64,000 bases of DNA. It comes from Colwellia_A sp041890515 (GTDB lineage Bacteria; Pseudomonadota; Gammaproteobacteria; Enterobacterales; Alteromonadaceae). The stretch spans positions 8,832 to 72,831 of the forward strand of contig JASDWX010000054.1 of assembly GCA_041890515.1 (NCBI GenBank), in the 5' to 3' direction. The notes under the pieces were generated by a model. The model was given only the letters and a program-made list of their open reading frames with translations. It searched no databases and was not told where the DNA came from. Position 1 is the stretch's first letter. The number at the start of each line of letters is the position of its first letter. Shown here piece by piece: positions 18,243-28,236 of this stretch. The position numbers were made by a program, and so were the translations under genes.

Positions 18243-19094
18243 ATGCTTATGCTAGAAGTTGATGACAAAGTACTTGCTGATATACGCCGTGGATTTTCGA
18301 TTCCTGCGCAGCCAAGCTTATTGCTTAAATTACAAAAAATAATGGCGGAAGATGAGCCTGACTTAAATGTATTAGCTGACGTTATTTCACAAGATGTCGC
18401 CGTTGCTTCAATTATCTTAAAAACCATAAACTCGCCACATTATGGTTTATCCCGTTCCATCTCCGATATTCATAAATCAGTGCACTATATCGGTTTAAAT
18501 GGCATTTATTCATTAGTCACCAATATATTGATTAAAAGTAGTTTTGAGCAAAAAGACTGTAGTATTGCTTTAGAAGGGTTTTGAGATAACGCTACCCATA
18601 TTGCTAATACTTGTGTACATATTGGTCAGTCACTAAAGCAATCAGTATCAAGAGATAAGCTATTTTCCCTTGGTTTGTTTCATGATTGTGGTATTCCCGT
18701 CATGGCGATGAAATATTCAGATTATAATGACACTTACGAACTCGCTTATTATGATCAAACTAAAACATTGCCAATGATTGAAGATGAAACTTTCGGCGTA
18801 AGTCATGCCACTATTGGTTATTACGTAGCATCCTCTTGGCGTTTACCAAAAGATATTTGCCAATTAATATTATCGCACCATGACCGTGGCTTTCTGAAGT
18901 TAAAAGGTTCGTGTGATGAAAACTTCTACTACGCAATATTAAAATTGGCTGAAAACATTGTACATAATCATAAGCATTTTCGTGACGCTGCTGATTGGCC
19001 CTATATACAAGAAATGGTTTTTACATTACTCGACATTGATGATGATGACTATAAAGATTATTTCGAAGATACTGAAACGTTTCATTCCGCTTAA
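18243..19094 (+). pseudogene. HDOD-domain signalling protein interrupted by an in-frame TGA
   Basis: Residues 1-113 end at TGA 18582-18584. The same frame continues without a frameshift to 19094, giving a family-sized 283 residues if the stop is read through. The N-terminal part (FSIPAQPSLLLKLQ, ISQDVAVASIILKTINSPHYGLS) and the later part (LGLFHDCGIPVMA, THIANTC, LILSHHD) are typical HDOD, a non-catalytic HD-related domain in bacterial signalling proteins. The stop falls at EGF-stop-DNATHIANTC, a position usually held by Trp, so TGG to TGA is the likely change. A sequencing error or a recent nonsense mutation are both possible. The rest looks undecayed. Confidence 0.85.
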
Positions 19095-19108
19095 ATTAGA
19101 CATTAATT

Positions 19109-19383
19109 TTACACAAATAAATGGTTTACAGTGATTAAAAAAGCTCGAGTTCTATCACGAGTATTAAGTTTTGACAATATATTTGATAAATGATTGATAA
19201 CAGTTCCTTCAGCAAGAAAAATACTTTTAGCTATTTCCTTATTTGAAAACCACCTGCTAATAACTTTAAAATTTGACGTTCTTTTTCAGTCAAATCTTCA
19301 ATGAAAGGTACGTCAGCTAATTCTTTATTAAGTTGTTTCATAACAACCGGCTCGGCAAAAACTTCACTGTTAATTTGTCTATT
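19109..19383 (-). pseudogene. C-terminal fragment of a LuxR/NarL-type response regulator, frameshifted
   Basis: On the minus strand, from about 19380, one frame reads VVMKQLNKELADVPFIEDL and then LTEKERQILKLLAGG. It then needs one extra T (in the TTTT near 19244-19247) to continue as SNKEIAKSIFLAEGT, NHLSNILSKLNTRDRTRA and stop at 19109-19111. This is a complete GerE/LuxR helix-turn-helix split by a 1-base deletion. No receiver domain precedes it. Upstream it abuts an HlyD fragment at about 19380, so a deletion has joined two unrelated gene remnants. Confidence 0.8.
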
Positions 19384-20075
19384 GCGGGTAAGCACCCAGC
19401 TTAACAATTACTTTTTGTCCAGGATAAACTCGATTGATATAGCTCTCACTCACTTCAATTTCTAACGAACGCATATCAACGATAGTGCCGACACCTGTGC
19501 GAATAAAACCGCTACCTGATGATCCTGCTGACATCAATTCACCTACTTGGGCATTTTTACTGATCACAACACCATCAAATGGTGCACGTATTTTGTGTTG
19601 ATTTAATTGATACTGCGATAATTCAACACGTTGCTCGGCTGAATAAACCATGGCTTGTTTATTACGTATTTGAGTAGCGAGCTGCGCATTTCTAAATTCA
19701 CTGTCTTCAAGTAATTGCTCACTGATTAGCTGACGATTAGCTAAAGACTTATTGCGCTTAAACGCAATGTTTGTTGTTTGAAAGGTAGAGTGAATTCGTC
19801 AAAAACTGCCTATTAGTTACACGAGTAAATCCTGTAGCAATTCGTCTGGCGACAACATGACCGCTTGCATCCAGCATAATGTTATTTGTTTCATCCACTA
19901 TTTTTGCATCAGCAACTAAAGAATGTGATGGTGGGATATCTGATGGAAGCAACCTATTTAGTTGTGTTTTACTTGAAAGAATATGAGTTGGATTTTCAGC
20001 AAGGGCTTGTTTGACACAATATAAACTGGTGCTGAGCAGAATAAGAATAAAGATTCCACTCCAGTAAACGGACAA
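19379..20075 (-). pseudogene. Remnants of an HlyD-family periplasmic adaptor
   Basis: Two pieces in different frames. The 5' piece (20075 to about 19850) has an N-terminal membrane helix, then LDASGHVVARRIAT, the usual start of an efflux adaptor body. The 3' piece (about 19800 to 19379) reads RNKSLANRQLISEQLLEDSEF (a hairpin helix), HKIRAPFDGVVI (lipoyl half-motif) and then a beta-barrel segment, stopping where the LuxR remnant begins. The first half of the lipoyl domain between the pieces is missing. Internal deletion, frame change and 3' truncation together mean it cannot make a working adaptor. No partner ABC or RND gene is adjacent. Confidence 0.75.
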
Positions 20076-20141
20076 ATACGCTGTTTGAGCTACAAAGAGC
20101 GAATAGTGCCTTTCAAGCTAAAACAAGAGCACGGGTATCTA

Positions 20142-20519
20142 TTAATGCGAAGTGAATCTAGCCCAAGACAACAATAGCGTTCGAAAGTCTTCTAAACCAC
20201 AACTCGCAGATTCTTGATCGTCAAAATCTATATCGTCAGCACTGAGTGCTTCAGGCAAAGCTTCAAACCCATTTAAACTTGCGTTAGCGGCAATAGAAAC
20301 ATCTTTTTCTACAATTCTAACGGTGTATTCGCTGCCCACGATTTCTTGCTCTTGAGCGCTTAAATGATCGGCTTTATCAATCACATTTAAAAGTGCCGTT
20401 AATTTTTCAAGATCATTACCCACTTCAACTTCTAGCCAAGGGCCAAAAACTTCATGCTCTAAAGAGAATTTTGCCTTGGCATAGCGAGTAGTAGGGTCAT
20501 TGATGAATTCATATTCCAT
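20142..20519 (-). CDS. yacL: UPF0231 family protein YacL
   Basis: A 125-residue acidic protein starting MEYEFINDPTTRYAKAKFS, with a conserved HEVFGPWLEVEV segment and the C-terminal SCGLEDFRTLL. This order matches the YacL/UPF0231 family found across gammaproteobacteria. It has no signal peptide or membrane helix, so it is probably cytoplasmic. Its biochemical role is not known. It lies downstream of the RND efflux operon on the same strand, but a G/C-rich hairpin separates them, so it probably has its own promoter. Confidence 0.85.
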   Translation of the reverse strand: MEYEFINDPTTRYAKAKFSLEHEVFGPWLEVEVGNDLEKLTALLNVIDKADHLSAQEQEIVGSEYTVRIVEKDVSIAANASLNGFEALPEALSADDIDFDDQESASCGLEDFRTLLLSWARFTSH

Positions 20520-20569
20520 AGGAGTACTCGGAAAGTGTTCGATACCTTCATTATAGAAGATTTATGCAA

Positions 20570-20605
20570 GAAGGGGGAGTTAACATTTTAGATTCCTCCC
20601 CTTTC
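20570..20605 (-). terminator. Probable terminator of the RND efflux operon
   Basis: On the minus strand GAAAGGGGAG (20605-20596) pairs, with one mismatch, with the C-rich arm at 20570-20579. It begins 37 bases after the stop of the second RND gene and ends in CTTCTT. The loop is long (16 bases), so the strength is uncertain. Confidence 0.5.
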
Positions 20606-20641
20606 ATAAAATTATTGGCCATAACGCTCTTGGCCAGAAAA

Positions 20642-23600
20642 CTATACCGGTATTTTTTTATCGGCAAAAGCTTTTGCTTGAGAAAAACGTTTACTTGAAC
20701 GCTCCCCCAGTTTAACAAGCATCAAATAACAAAACGGTACTAAAAATAGGCTGGTAAATGTTGAGAATAATAAACCACCTATAATTGCTACTGCCATTGG
20801 GTAAGCGGCATTATCACTTGATGCGAGCGCAAGAGGCACCATACCAATAATCGTTGTTGCCACTGTCATAAATATCGGTCTAATGCGGCTCACACAAGCT
20901 TCAATGATTGGTGTAATGATATTATCAGTCTCTACTTTCAATTTGTTAATTTGATCAATGAGTACAATACCGTTATTCACCACTATTCCCATTAAAATCA
21001 ACATACCGATCATACCTGTTTCCCCCAAACCCATACCTAAAATGGCAAAGGTCCAATACACGCCGATAAACGCTAAAGCGATAGAAGACAATATGGCAAT
21101 TGGCATTAAAAGAGATTCAAAAAGAGCCGCCATTACAATAAATATAAGGGCTAAAGCAAGTAACATATTAATCATCATATCTTTCGCAGCTTTTTCGTCT
21201 TCAGCAAACTGTCGTCCTAAGTTCCAATCATAACCAGAAGGAAAAACGATGTTGTCCATCACGTTTTTAACTTTTTCTGATGCTTCCACTCGGCTTAAGT
21301 CTGCTAAATTAATAGCAATTCCTAAGGTCGTTCTTCGTTGCAATCGTGTAATTTGGTGCATGGTCGGTTGCGTATCAAAAACAACTAATTGCTGCAAAGT
21401 GATGATCCTTCCATTGCTCTCATAAATAGGTAATTGTTTTATACGCTCCAAAGGAACTGCTTGCTCAGAGTGATATACTAAGCGAATATCAACTTCACCT
21501 AAATCAGCATCACGAAATGATCGAAGGTTAGTGCCACGAAGTGCTGTAGAAATACGGCTAGCGATATCTTGAGTATTTAAACCTAAGCGTGAGACTTTTT
21601 CTCGATCTATTCGAAGCACTAACTCCATATTTTTGTCTTCACTTTCAATGCCTACTTCCGCAATACCTTCAACATTACTTAGCTGACTAATTACCGATTC
21701 ACTGATTTCCATTAAACGCTTTGTAGAGCTCCCGTTTAGGGTTATTTTCACCAGTTTGTCTTTTTCTTCTGACCAGTCAAATGATGGCCGAGCAATAGCG
21801 CTATCAGGAAAGCCGGCTCTTATTTCTGCTTTTAAATCGTGAAGCGTTTTTGAATAACCGTCATTAAGTTTAACGCGAGACATCGCAAAGCTTGACCAAA
21901 TTCGACTATTTACTTGTTTAAATTCAAAAGCTTCTTGATTATCGTATAAGTACTGCTCCATCTTATCGACTAATTTACTGACATCAGCTAATTTTTGTTG
22001 CCCTTGAATATGATAAACAATATTAATCTCTTTCACTGTTTTGCCTTTCTCGCCGTTAACATTTACCATTTGCTTAGTAAATACGCCGCTAATGCAAAGT
22101 AATACAATGAATAGACCGGTTATTTTAGGGTGTGTCAGTATTCTCGTTAAATTGGGACGATACCATCGGTCTAACTTTCCTTGTGTGACAACTGAAGATA
22201 ACGCGCTCTTGTCTACACGGCTTAATAATAGTGGGATAGCTGTTTTTGAAATAATTAATGAGGCGAATAGAGGTAGGCAAATCGCAACCGCTATTTGCTC
22301 AACTAATATCGTAATAAAGTTTTTTTCTCCCATCAGTAATGGCATAAAAACAATCGTGGTTGTTAGTGTGCCACTGATAATCGCAATACTGACATTATCA
22401 ACACCCTTAAGAATTTTCTCTACTGATGTTAATGACTTATCTTGTTGCTGAAGAATACTTTCACAAATAACAACTGAGTTATCAATCAATAAACCAACAG
22501 CGATAAAGAGCCCCGCAAGTGTTAGCATATTGAGGGTGTAGCCCATAAAGTACATACCCGCTAAAGCAAAGCTTAACGAAATAGGCACTGAAGCAACAAC
22601 AACAAAGGTGATATGGCTATTGCGTAAGAATATGAATAAAACGATAAAGGATAAGACAATGCCTAAAGCACCTGCTTTTAATAAATCACCTAACGATTCT
22701 TGAATCTCTTCTCCACTGTTATCTTTAATACCGATAGTAATATCTTTGAAATCATCATTCTTACGAAGTTTGTCGATCAAAAGCACGATATTGTTCGTCA
22801 CATCAACAACGTTAGAATCTGACTCTTTAAATATTTCTAAGCCAACTGATTTTTTACGATCAGTCCTTATTTCACTACTTTTGGGTGGAGCCGTTAAGCT
22901 TACTGTAGCCACTTCACTTAATCGAACACCCGCTTTAACTTGAAAGTTTTTGATATCAGCTAAACTTTGAAATTCACCGTCTGGTGAAACTCTAAACTTT
23001 CGTCCTCCATTCAGTATTGAACCCGATTTAACTAAAAAGTTACTGTCACGTAAATCTTGTAATAATTTAGCTTGATCGACTCGATTCATTGCTAATTTAA
23101 TACTGTCTAGATGAATTTCGATATGAGGCTGAATAACACCGCGCATTTCAACGTTGCCAACCCCCTGAATTCGCTCGATTGGATTTTTTAGCTTTTTCTC
23201 TAAAAAATCGTAAGCTTGGCCAAGGTTTTTATCACCTGATAACACTAAGCTCAATACAGGTAAGTCTTCGGTGGAAAACTTTTGCACCATGACTCTCTGG
23301 ACATCATCAGGTAAAAGATGGCGTACCATGTCAACTTTTTCACGTACCTCCATAATCTTACTATTAAGATCAACACCCAGATCCATTATGACCTGAATTG
23401 ATGCACTGTCCGCTCGACTGGTAGATCGCATTTCAGTGATCCCACCCAAGGTGGAAACAGCTTCCTCTAAGGGACGGGTAATTAAACGTTCGACTTCTTC
23501 GGGTGTTGCACCATTGTATGGCACATTAATAAAAGCAACGGGAATATTCAGTGACGGCCAGCTTTCTTGGGGCAATAACTTACTCGCTACAAGGCCCGTA

Positions 23601-23731
23601 ACAAAAAGCGACAACATCAACATTGCCGTAGTAACGGGTCGTTTTATCGCTAAAGCGGTTAACCAAACTGTAGCGGGTAAATGAAAAATGCTTTGCTTCA
23701 TCCCTTTCTTTTTAGGTGTTGGGGTAGTCAT
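20642..23731 (-). CDS. RND efflux transporter, second pump of the operon
   Basis: A 1029-residue inner-membrane transporter of the HAE/AcrB class. The first helix is preceded by WLTALAIKRPVTTAM. The proton-relay segment VGLLIDNSVVICESIL in helix 4 keeps Asp-Asn, and the second-half helices contain GMIGMLILMGIVVNNGIVLID and RIRPIFMTVATTIIGM. The length is normal. It starts one base after the first pump gene ends. Two RND pumps with one adaptor recall MdtABC, where both subunits join one complex. Substrates cannot be inferred. No TolC-like gene is nearby, so a chromosomally separate outer-membrane channel is assumed. Confidence 0.92.
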   Translation of the reverse strand: MTTPTPKKKGMKQSIFHLPATVWLTALAIKRPVTTAMLMLSLFVTGLVASKLLPQESWPSLNIPVAFINVPYNGATPEEVERLITRPLEEAVSTLGGITEMRSTSRADSASIQVIMDLGVDLNSKIMEVREKVDMVRHLLPDDVQRVMVQKFSTEDLPVLSLVLSGDKNLGQAYDFLEKKLKNPIERIQGVGNVEMRGVIQPHIEIHLDSIKLAMNRVDQAKLLQDLRDSNFLVKSGSILNGGRKFRVSPDGEFQSLADIKNFQVKAGVRLSEVATVSLTAPPKSSEIRTDRKKSVGLEIFKESDSNVVDVTNNIVLLIDKLRKNDDFKDITIGIKDNSGEEIQESLGDLLKAGALGIVLSFIVLFIFLRNSHITFVVVASVPISLSFALAGMYFMGYTLNMLTLAGLFIAVGLLIDNSVVICESILQQQDKSLTSVEKILKGVDNVSIAIISGTLTTTIVFMPLLMGEKNFITILVEQIAVAICLPLFASLIISKTAIPLLLSRVDKSALSSVVTQGKLDRWYRPNLTRILTHPKITGLFIVLLCISGVFTKQMVNVNGEKGKTVKEINIVYHIQGQQKLADVSKLVDKMEQYLYDNQEAFEFKQVNSRIWSSFAMSRVKLNDGYSKTLHDLKAEIRAGFPDSAIARPSFDWSEEKDKLVKITLNGSSTKRLMEISESVISQLSNVEGIAEVGIESEDKNMELVLRIDREKVSRLGLNTQDIASRISTALRGTNLRSFRDADLGEVDIRLVYHSEQAVPLERIKQLPIYESNGRIITLQQLVVFDTQPTMHQITRLQRRTTLGIAINLADLSRVEASEKVKNVMDNIVFPSGYDWNLGRQFAEDEKAAKDMMINMLLALALIFIVMAALFESLLMPIAILSSIALAFIGVYWTFAILGMGLGETGMIGMLILMGIVVNNGIVLIDQINKLKVETDNIITPIIEACVSRIRPIFMTVATTIIGMVPLALASSDNAAYPMAVAIIGGLLFSTFTSLFLVPFCYLMLVKLGERSSKRFSQAKAFADKKIPV

Positions 23732-23732
23732 C

Positions 23733-26700
23733 TTATGCCTCAGCTATATTTTTGATGAGTTCACTGTCTTTTCGTGAGTTATTAGAAGCATCACTTTCTA
23801 AATCATCATTCTCAACGAGGTATGTTTTTCTGTCGAACAAGCTGTATAAGACTGGAATTAACAACAAGGTCAACATCGTTGCAACAAGCAAACCACTCAT
23901 GACTGTAATAGCGAGTGGTGCTCTTAATTCTGCACCTTCACCACTGCTAAAAGCTAGCGGTGCTAAACCTAAAATGGTCGTTAATGACGTCATAATGATA
24001 GGACGAAAACGTGAGCGACTGGCTTCCATAATCGCAACGAGCTTATCAACACCTTTATGTCGTAATTGATTAATTCTATCAACTAGCACTATCGCATTAT
24101 TCACCACTATTCCGGTTAACATGATGACGCCAATCAGCACAATCACGCTGATATTAGTACCCGTAACATACAAACCTAAAACAGATCCTAAGACAGCAAG
24201 TGGGATAGAAAAAAGAATAATAAAGGGATTTAATAAAGACTCGAATTGTGAGGCCATGACTAAATAAACTAAAAATACGGCTAAAGCTAATGCCATCATT
24301 AATGAAGAAAAAGAGCTTTCCATTTCTTCATTTTGTCCTGCCACTTTTGCTTTAATATTAAAAGGTAAATAGAGTGCTTTCACTAAATCTTCTGCTTTAG
24401 CTGCCGCTTCAGATAAATCACCATAAGCTAAAGAAGCTGAAATAATAGCAACACGACTTTGGTCAATACGGTTAATTTCATTAGGACCAATACTTTCTGT
24501 AATGCTGGCAACTGAAGACAAAGGTAATGACCTTGCTTGTTGTGAATTAACGGTTAATTGACGAATCGCATCTGCTGAATTTCTCGCGCTTTCATCGGCC
24601 CTTACAAGAATATCAACTTGTCTGTCTTGTAAGTTATATTTACTCGCTACCGAACCCGCAATTTTAGTGACTAACTGATCGGCAATGTCTGACGCTTTTA
24701 GCGCTAAACTTGCCAAGCGCTCGTTATCAAAACTAATTTTTAATTCAGGCTGCCCTGCGCGCAAACTATTATTTAAATCAATAAACTGTTTATCTATCGA
24801 CATTTTTTGCATTAACTGGTCACTGTATTTTTTCAGAGCTACAAGATCGTATCCTGACAAGATAATTTGCAAAGGGCGTTCTGTTGTAAACATTTCTGTT
24901 TGCGTAATTTCAGCATTTACATCAGCCATCAGCGCAACTTTCGCACGTACAACCGACTTTACCGCTTCTATATCATTACTACTTTTAAGCGCAACTAAAA
25001 GCTGTCCCCAGTTTTCGCCACCTTTACTGGCAGAGCTCATCATCAAACTGCCACTGCCTGCTAATGAATAACTATGATTTACACGTTCATCTTTAGCAAT
25101 AATATCAGCGAGATCTTTTAGACGTTTGTCTGTGACATAAATAGGTGTTCCTTGCGGCAACGTTAACTCAATAGTAAATTCAGACTTTGCTACTTCAGGG
25201 ACGAGTTCAACAGGGATCTTAGGGAATAAACTCATAACGGCAAGTGCAAAAGCGATACTAAGTCCTACTAAAACAGCTCTATTATCTAAAGATAATTTTA
25301 ATAATCGACTGTAAGCTGATGCTATTTTTTCAAAATAAAAGCTGAATACTTTATGCGCAGGTTTAAAAATAAAGCTGACGACTTTTGTCAGTAAATTGGT
25401 TATCAATAACAATACTTTTGTTAGTATCAAAGGGAAGTAATTAAAGACTAATGAGAATGGGAATGCCGAAATTTGAATGATAATTTTAACGATTTTCTTT
25501 CTTGGTGTTAACGGTACTTTAGACGTTTCATTTTCTAATGTTTCATCGCTACTCTCGTTTTCAGGCGATAATTTATCTTTGCTAAATTGACGTGATGCTA
25601 ACATTGGAATTAATGTTAAGGCCACAACTAAAGAAGCAAGCAAGGCAAAAGTAACCGTCATCGCTTGGTCACTGAATAATTGTCCTGCAAAACCCGTAAC
25701 AAAAGCTAAAGGAAAAAACACAGCTAAAGTAGTCAGTGTAGAAGCAATAACAGCACCGGATACTTCATCAGTACCTTTAATCGCAGCTTCAATAATACTG
25801 GCCCCTTTTTCGCGATAACGAGCAATATTTTCGAGCACTACAATGGCGTTATCAACCAATAAACCAACCGCTAATGCAATGCCGCCTAAAGACATTATAT
25901 TAAGACTGATATTATTTGCGAACATTAAATTAAATGTAGCAATAATTGAAATAGGTATCGCTAATGAAATAATGATGGTGTTGAAAAAGTTGCCCAGGAA
26001 TAAATACAAAATGAGCATGGCGAGAAGTCCACCTATAATAGCGGCACTTTTAACCTCGTCTACGGCATTGACTATAAATTCTGATTGATCATAAATTATC
26101 GTAAAAGTAAGTTCTTCTGGCAAGGTTTCTTCAAGCTCTGCTAATTTGTCATTAACGGCTTTTGCAACGGTAACTGTATTGGCGTCACCTTCTTTATAGA
26201 TCGCAAGTTCAATCGCTTCATTATTGTTGATACGCGTAATATCTGTACGCTCTTTTTCACCATCAATAACTTGTGCAATATCTTTTAAATAAATGGTTTT
26301 TCCATCAGCTTGCTTAATAATCATATTGCCAAGTTGTTCGAGTGAAACAAATTGATTAACGGTTCGTACTAAATACTCTTGCTGACCATCATAAACACGA
26401 CCCGCCGACATGTTGATATTTTCACTTTGAATACGTGAAACAATACTTTGTGCCGTTATGCCTCGGCGTGCTGCTTTTTCTTGATCAAAAATAACTTGTA
26501 TTTCTTGCTGTAAACCACCGCCTAGCTGAACAGCAGCAACACCTGAAAGAGTTTCAAGCTGTCGTTTAATTTCTTGCTCTGCAAAAGTACGTATCTTTTT
26601 TAATGCACGTGGATGGGTATTTTCAGTTGATAAACCCAAACGAATAATAGGGTCAAGTGCGGGATTAAAACGCAAAATAATGGGCTTATTAACGTCTTTA

Positions 26701-27053
26701 GGTAACGCAATAATGTCGAGTTTTTCTCGCACATTTTGCGTAGCAAAATTCATTGCTACTCCCCACTCAAACTCAATAACCACGTCAGATTTTCCGGCTT
26801 TTGAGATAGAGTGTACTTTGCGAATACCTTTAACAACGCCGACTGATGCTTCAATCGGCTTGCTGATCAATTGTTCAATTTCTGCGGGAGCCGCACCAGG
26901 ATTTTCTGTTCTCACGGTTAACGTGGGGTACGAAAGGTCTGGCAATAAAGAAACTGCAAGACGTGAAAAACCTACCAGTCCAAATAACATAACAGCGAGC
27001 GTAAACATCGCGACCGTGACCGGTCGTTTAACCACCGTACTAACAATACTCAT
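23733..27053 (-). CDS. RND efflux transporter with an enlarged central linker, first pump of the operon
   Basis: A 1106-residue AcrB-class pump beginning MSIVSTVVKRPVTVAMF. Helix 4 holds VGLLVDNAIVVLENIAR, and the second half has MLTGIVVNNAIVLVDR and RFRPIIMTSLTTILGL. Between the two membrane halves, at about residues 490-588, there are around 98 residues instead of the usual 40. They comprise an acidic Glu/Ser/Asn linker followed by hydrophobic segments (FPFSLVFNYFPLIL and LLLITNLLTKVVSFIF). This insert is unusual and may add an amphipathic or membrane-embedded element. It lies between the adaptor gene (52 bases upstream) and the second pump (one base downstream). Confidence 0.92.
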   Translation of the reverse strand: MSIVSTVVKRPVTVAMFTLAVMLFGLVGFSRLAVSLLPDLSYPTLTVRTENPGAAPAEIEQLISKPIEASVGVVKGIRKVHSISKAGKSDVVIEFEWGVAMNFATQNVREKLDIIALPKDVNKPIILRFNPALDPIIRLGLSTENTHPRALKKIRTFAEQEIKRQLETLSGVAAVQLGGGLQQEIQVIFDQEKAARRGITAQSIVSRIQSENINMSAGRVYDGQQEYLVRTVNQFVSLEQLGNMIIKQADGKTIYLKDIAQVIDGEKERTDITRINNNEAIELAIYKEGDANTVTVAKAVNDKLAELEETLPEELTFTIIYDQSEFIVNAVDEVKSAAIIGGLLAMLILYLFLGNFFNTIIISLAIPISIIATFNLMFANNISLNIMSLGGIALAVGLLVDNAIVVLENIARYREKGASIIEAAIKGTDEVSGAVIASTLTTLAVFFPLAFVTGFAGQLFSDQAMTVTFALLASLVVALTLIPMLASRQFSKDKLSPENESSDETLENETSKVPLTPRKKIVKIIIQISAFPFSLVFNYFPLILTKVLLLITNLLTKVVSFIFKPAHKVFSFYFEKIASAYSRLLKLSLDNRAVLVGLSIAFALAVMSLFPKIPVELVPEVAKSEFTIELTLPQGTPIYVTDKRLKDLADIIAKDERVNHSYSLAGSGSLMMSSASKGGENWGQLLVALKSSNDIEAVKSVVRAKVALMADVNAEITQTEMFTTERPLQIILSGYDLVALKKYSDQLMQKMSIDKQFIDLNNSLRAGQPELKISFDNERLASLALKASDIADQLVTKIAGSVASKYNLQDRQVDILVRADESARNSADAIRQLTVNSQQARSLPLSSVASITESIGPNEINRIDQSRVAIISASLAYGDLSEAAAKAEDLVKALYLPFNIKAKVAGQNEEMESSFSSLMMALALAVFLVYLVMASQFESLLNPFIILFSIPLAVLGSVLGLYVTGTNISVIVLIGVIMLTGIVVNNAIVLVDRINQLRHKGVDKLVAIMEASRSRFRPIIMTSLTTILGLAPLAFSSGEGAELRAPLAITVMSGLLVATMLTLLLIPVLYSLFDRKTYLVENDDLESDASNNSRKDSELIKNIAEA

Positions 27054-27105
27054 AAATAATAATTCCTTTAAATATAACGATTAGGTAAAATAACCTCAAC
27101 ACGTA

Positions 27106-28236
27106 TTAGTGTTGTGTCACTTGGTTATCAACCGTTACCTTGGCGGTATTATTATCAGTATTCAGTTCAGCGTTTTGCTCTTCAATAACTTCTTCACCTA
27201 TTATTTTCACAGGGCTATCAACTTTTAAACCTTGTTGGCCCACAATAACTATTGGTTCTTCTGCATTTAATGGCGTTAATATTTCAACAAAACCATCTTG
27301 TTCAAAACCCGTAACAACCGTCACTTTCTTTGCTTTATGATCTTGAATAACGAATAAACTTGTCTCTGTATCTGTAACAAGTAAAGCTTTTTGTGGCACT
27401 ATTTGCGCATTGTCATGAACATCAAGTGTTAATGATACTTTTGCGAACATACCTGGCTTAAAAGCATGATCATCGTTGTTAACTTTCAACGTTACTTTGA
27501 ATGTACCTGACTCTGTATCAATGATCGGAGAAATCAAAGCAACAGTTGCAGGAATAGATTTTTCATTGGCTGGGAAATTTAGAAAGGCTTGCTGGTTAAT
27601 ATGAACATTGTTCATTTCAGCTTCCGGTAAATATACAACACCTTGTAAAGTGTCTAACGCTACAATAGTAAACATTTCGCTGCCTGCATTAGCAGTCATG
27701 TTACCTTCTTTAGCCATTCTTGATGCTATAACACCCGATATTGGCGCTCTAACTTTAGCGTCACGCACTTTAATTTTGGCAACTTTTTGTTGATTTTTTC
27801 TGGTTTTAACTAAAAATTCAAGTTTCTCCAAATCTTTGGCGGGTATTAATTGTTTACCATCAATAGGTCTACTGCGATTATATTCTGCAACGGCAGAATC
27901 AACGTCTATAGTCGTGCGTTCGAGTTCTAACAAATAATTTTCAGAATCAATTTCAGCTAATACCTGTCCTTTGGTTACAGACATTCCTTCTTCAACATGT
28001 ATCTTATCAATCATTCCATCAACTTTATTGGTGACCTTACTTTCAGATTTAGCCTCAAGAACAGCGGTTGTTCTGTAGGTATTAGTGATGGTTCTATTTT
28101 CAATAAATGTTGTTTCTACGGGCACCTCATAGACTATCTTTTCTTTTTCTTCAACTTTTCCTTCATTACAAGCAGTTAACACCGTAATAAAGAAAAATGG
28201 CAATAATAATGAAGTTGTTAGTGCATTAAGGCGCAT
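27106..28236 (-). CDS. RND efflux periplasmic adaptor lipoprotein (HlyD/MFP family)
   Basis: A 376-residue protein with a lipoprotein signal peptide ending VLTACNEG (lipidated Cys at about 23). The body follows the adaptor order: first lipoyl half (VDGMIDKIHVEEGMSVTKGQVLAEID), a short helical hairpin, second lipoyl half (VRAPISGVIASRMAKEG), a beta-barrel (GVVYLPEAEM) and a membrane-proximal domain (VPQKALLVTD). The Thr/Asn-rich C-terminal tail is likely disordered. It links the two RND pumps encoded downstream to an outer-membrane channel. First gene of the operon; about 740 bases without a gene precede it. Confidence 0.93.
   Translation of the reverse strand: MRLNALTTSLLLPFFFITVLTACNEGKVEEKEKIVYEVPVETTFIENRTITNTYRTTAVLEAKSESKVTNKVDGMIDKIHVEEGMSVTKGQVLAEIDSENYLLELERTTIDVDSAVAEYNRSRPIDGKQLIPAKDLEKLEFLVKTRKNQQKVAKIKVRDAKVRAPISGVIASRMAKEGNMTANAGSEMFTIVALDTLQGVVYLPEAEMNNVHINQQAFLNFPANEKSIPATVALISPIIDTESGTFKVTLKVNNDDHAFKPGMFAKVSLTLDVHDNAQIVPQKALLVTDTETSLFVIQDHKAKKVTVVTGFEQDGFVEILTPLNAEEPIVIVGQQGLKVDSPVKIIGEEVIEEQNAELNTDNNTAKVTVDNQVTQH

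Noticed and set aside
18582..18584. TGA as a selenocysteine codon in the HDOD gene
   Set aside because: The family has Trp, not Cys, at this place, and no SECIS-like hairpin follows the codon. A nonsense change is simpler.
20642..23731. Second RND pump as a CusA-type metal exporter
   Set aside because: The length and helix-4 DN motif fit HAE-type pumps, and no Cus-type methionine-rich motifs or metal regulator are present.
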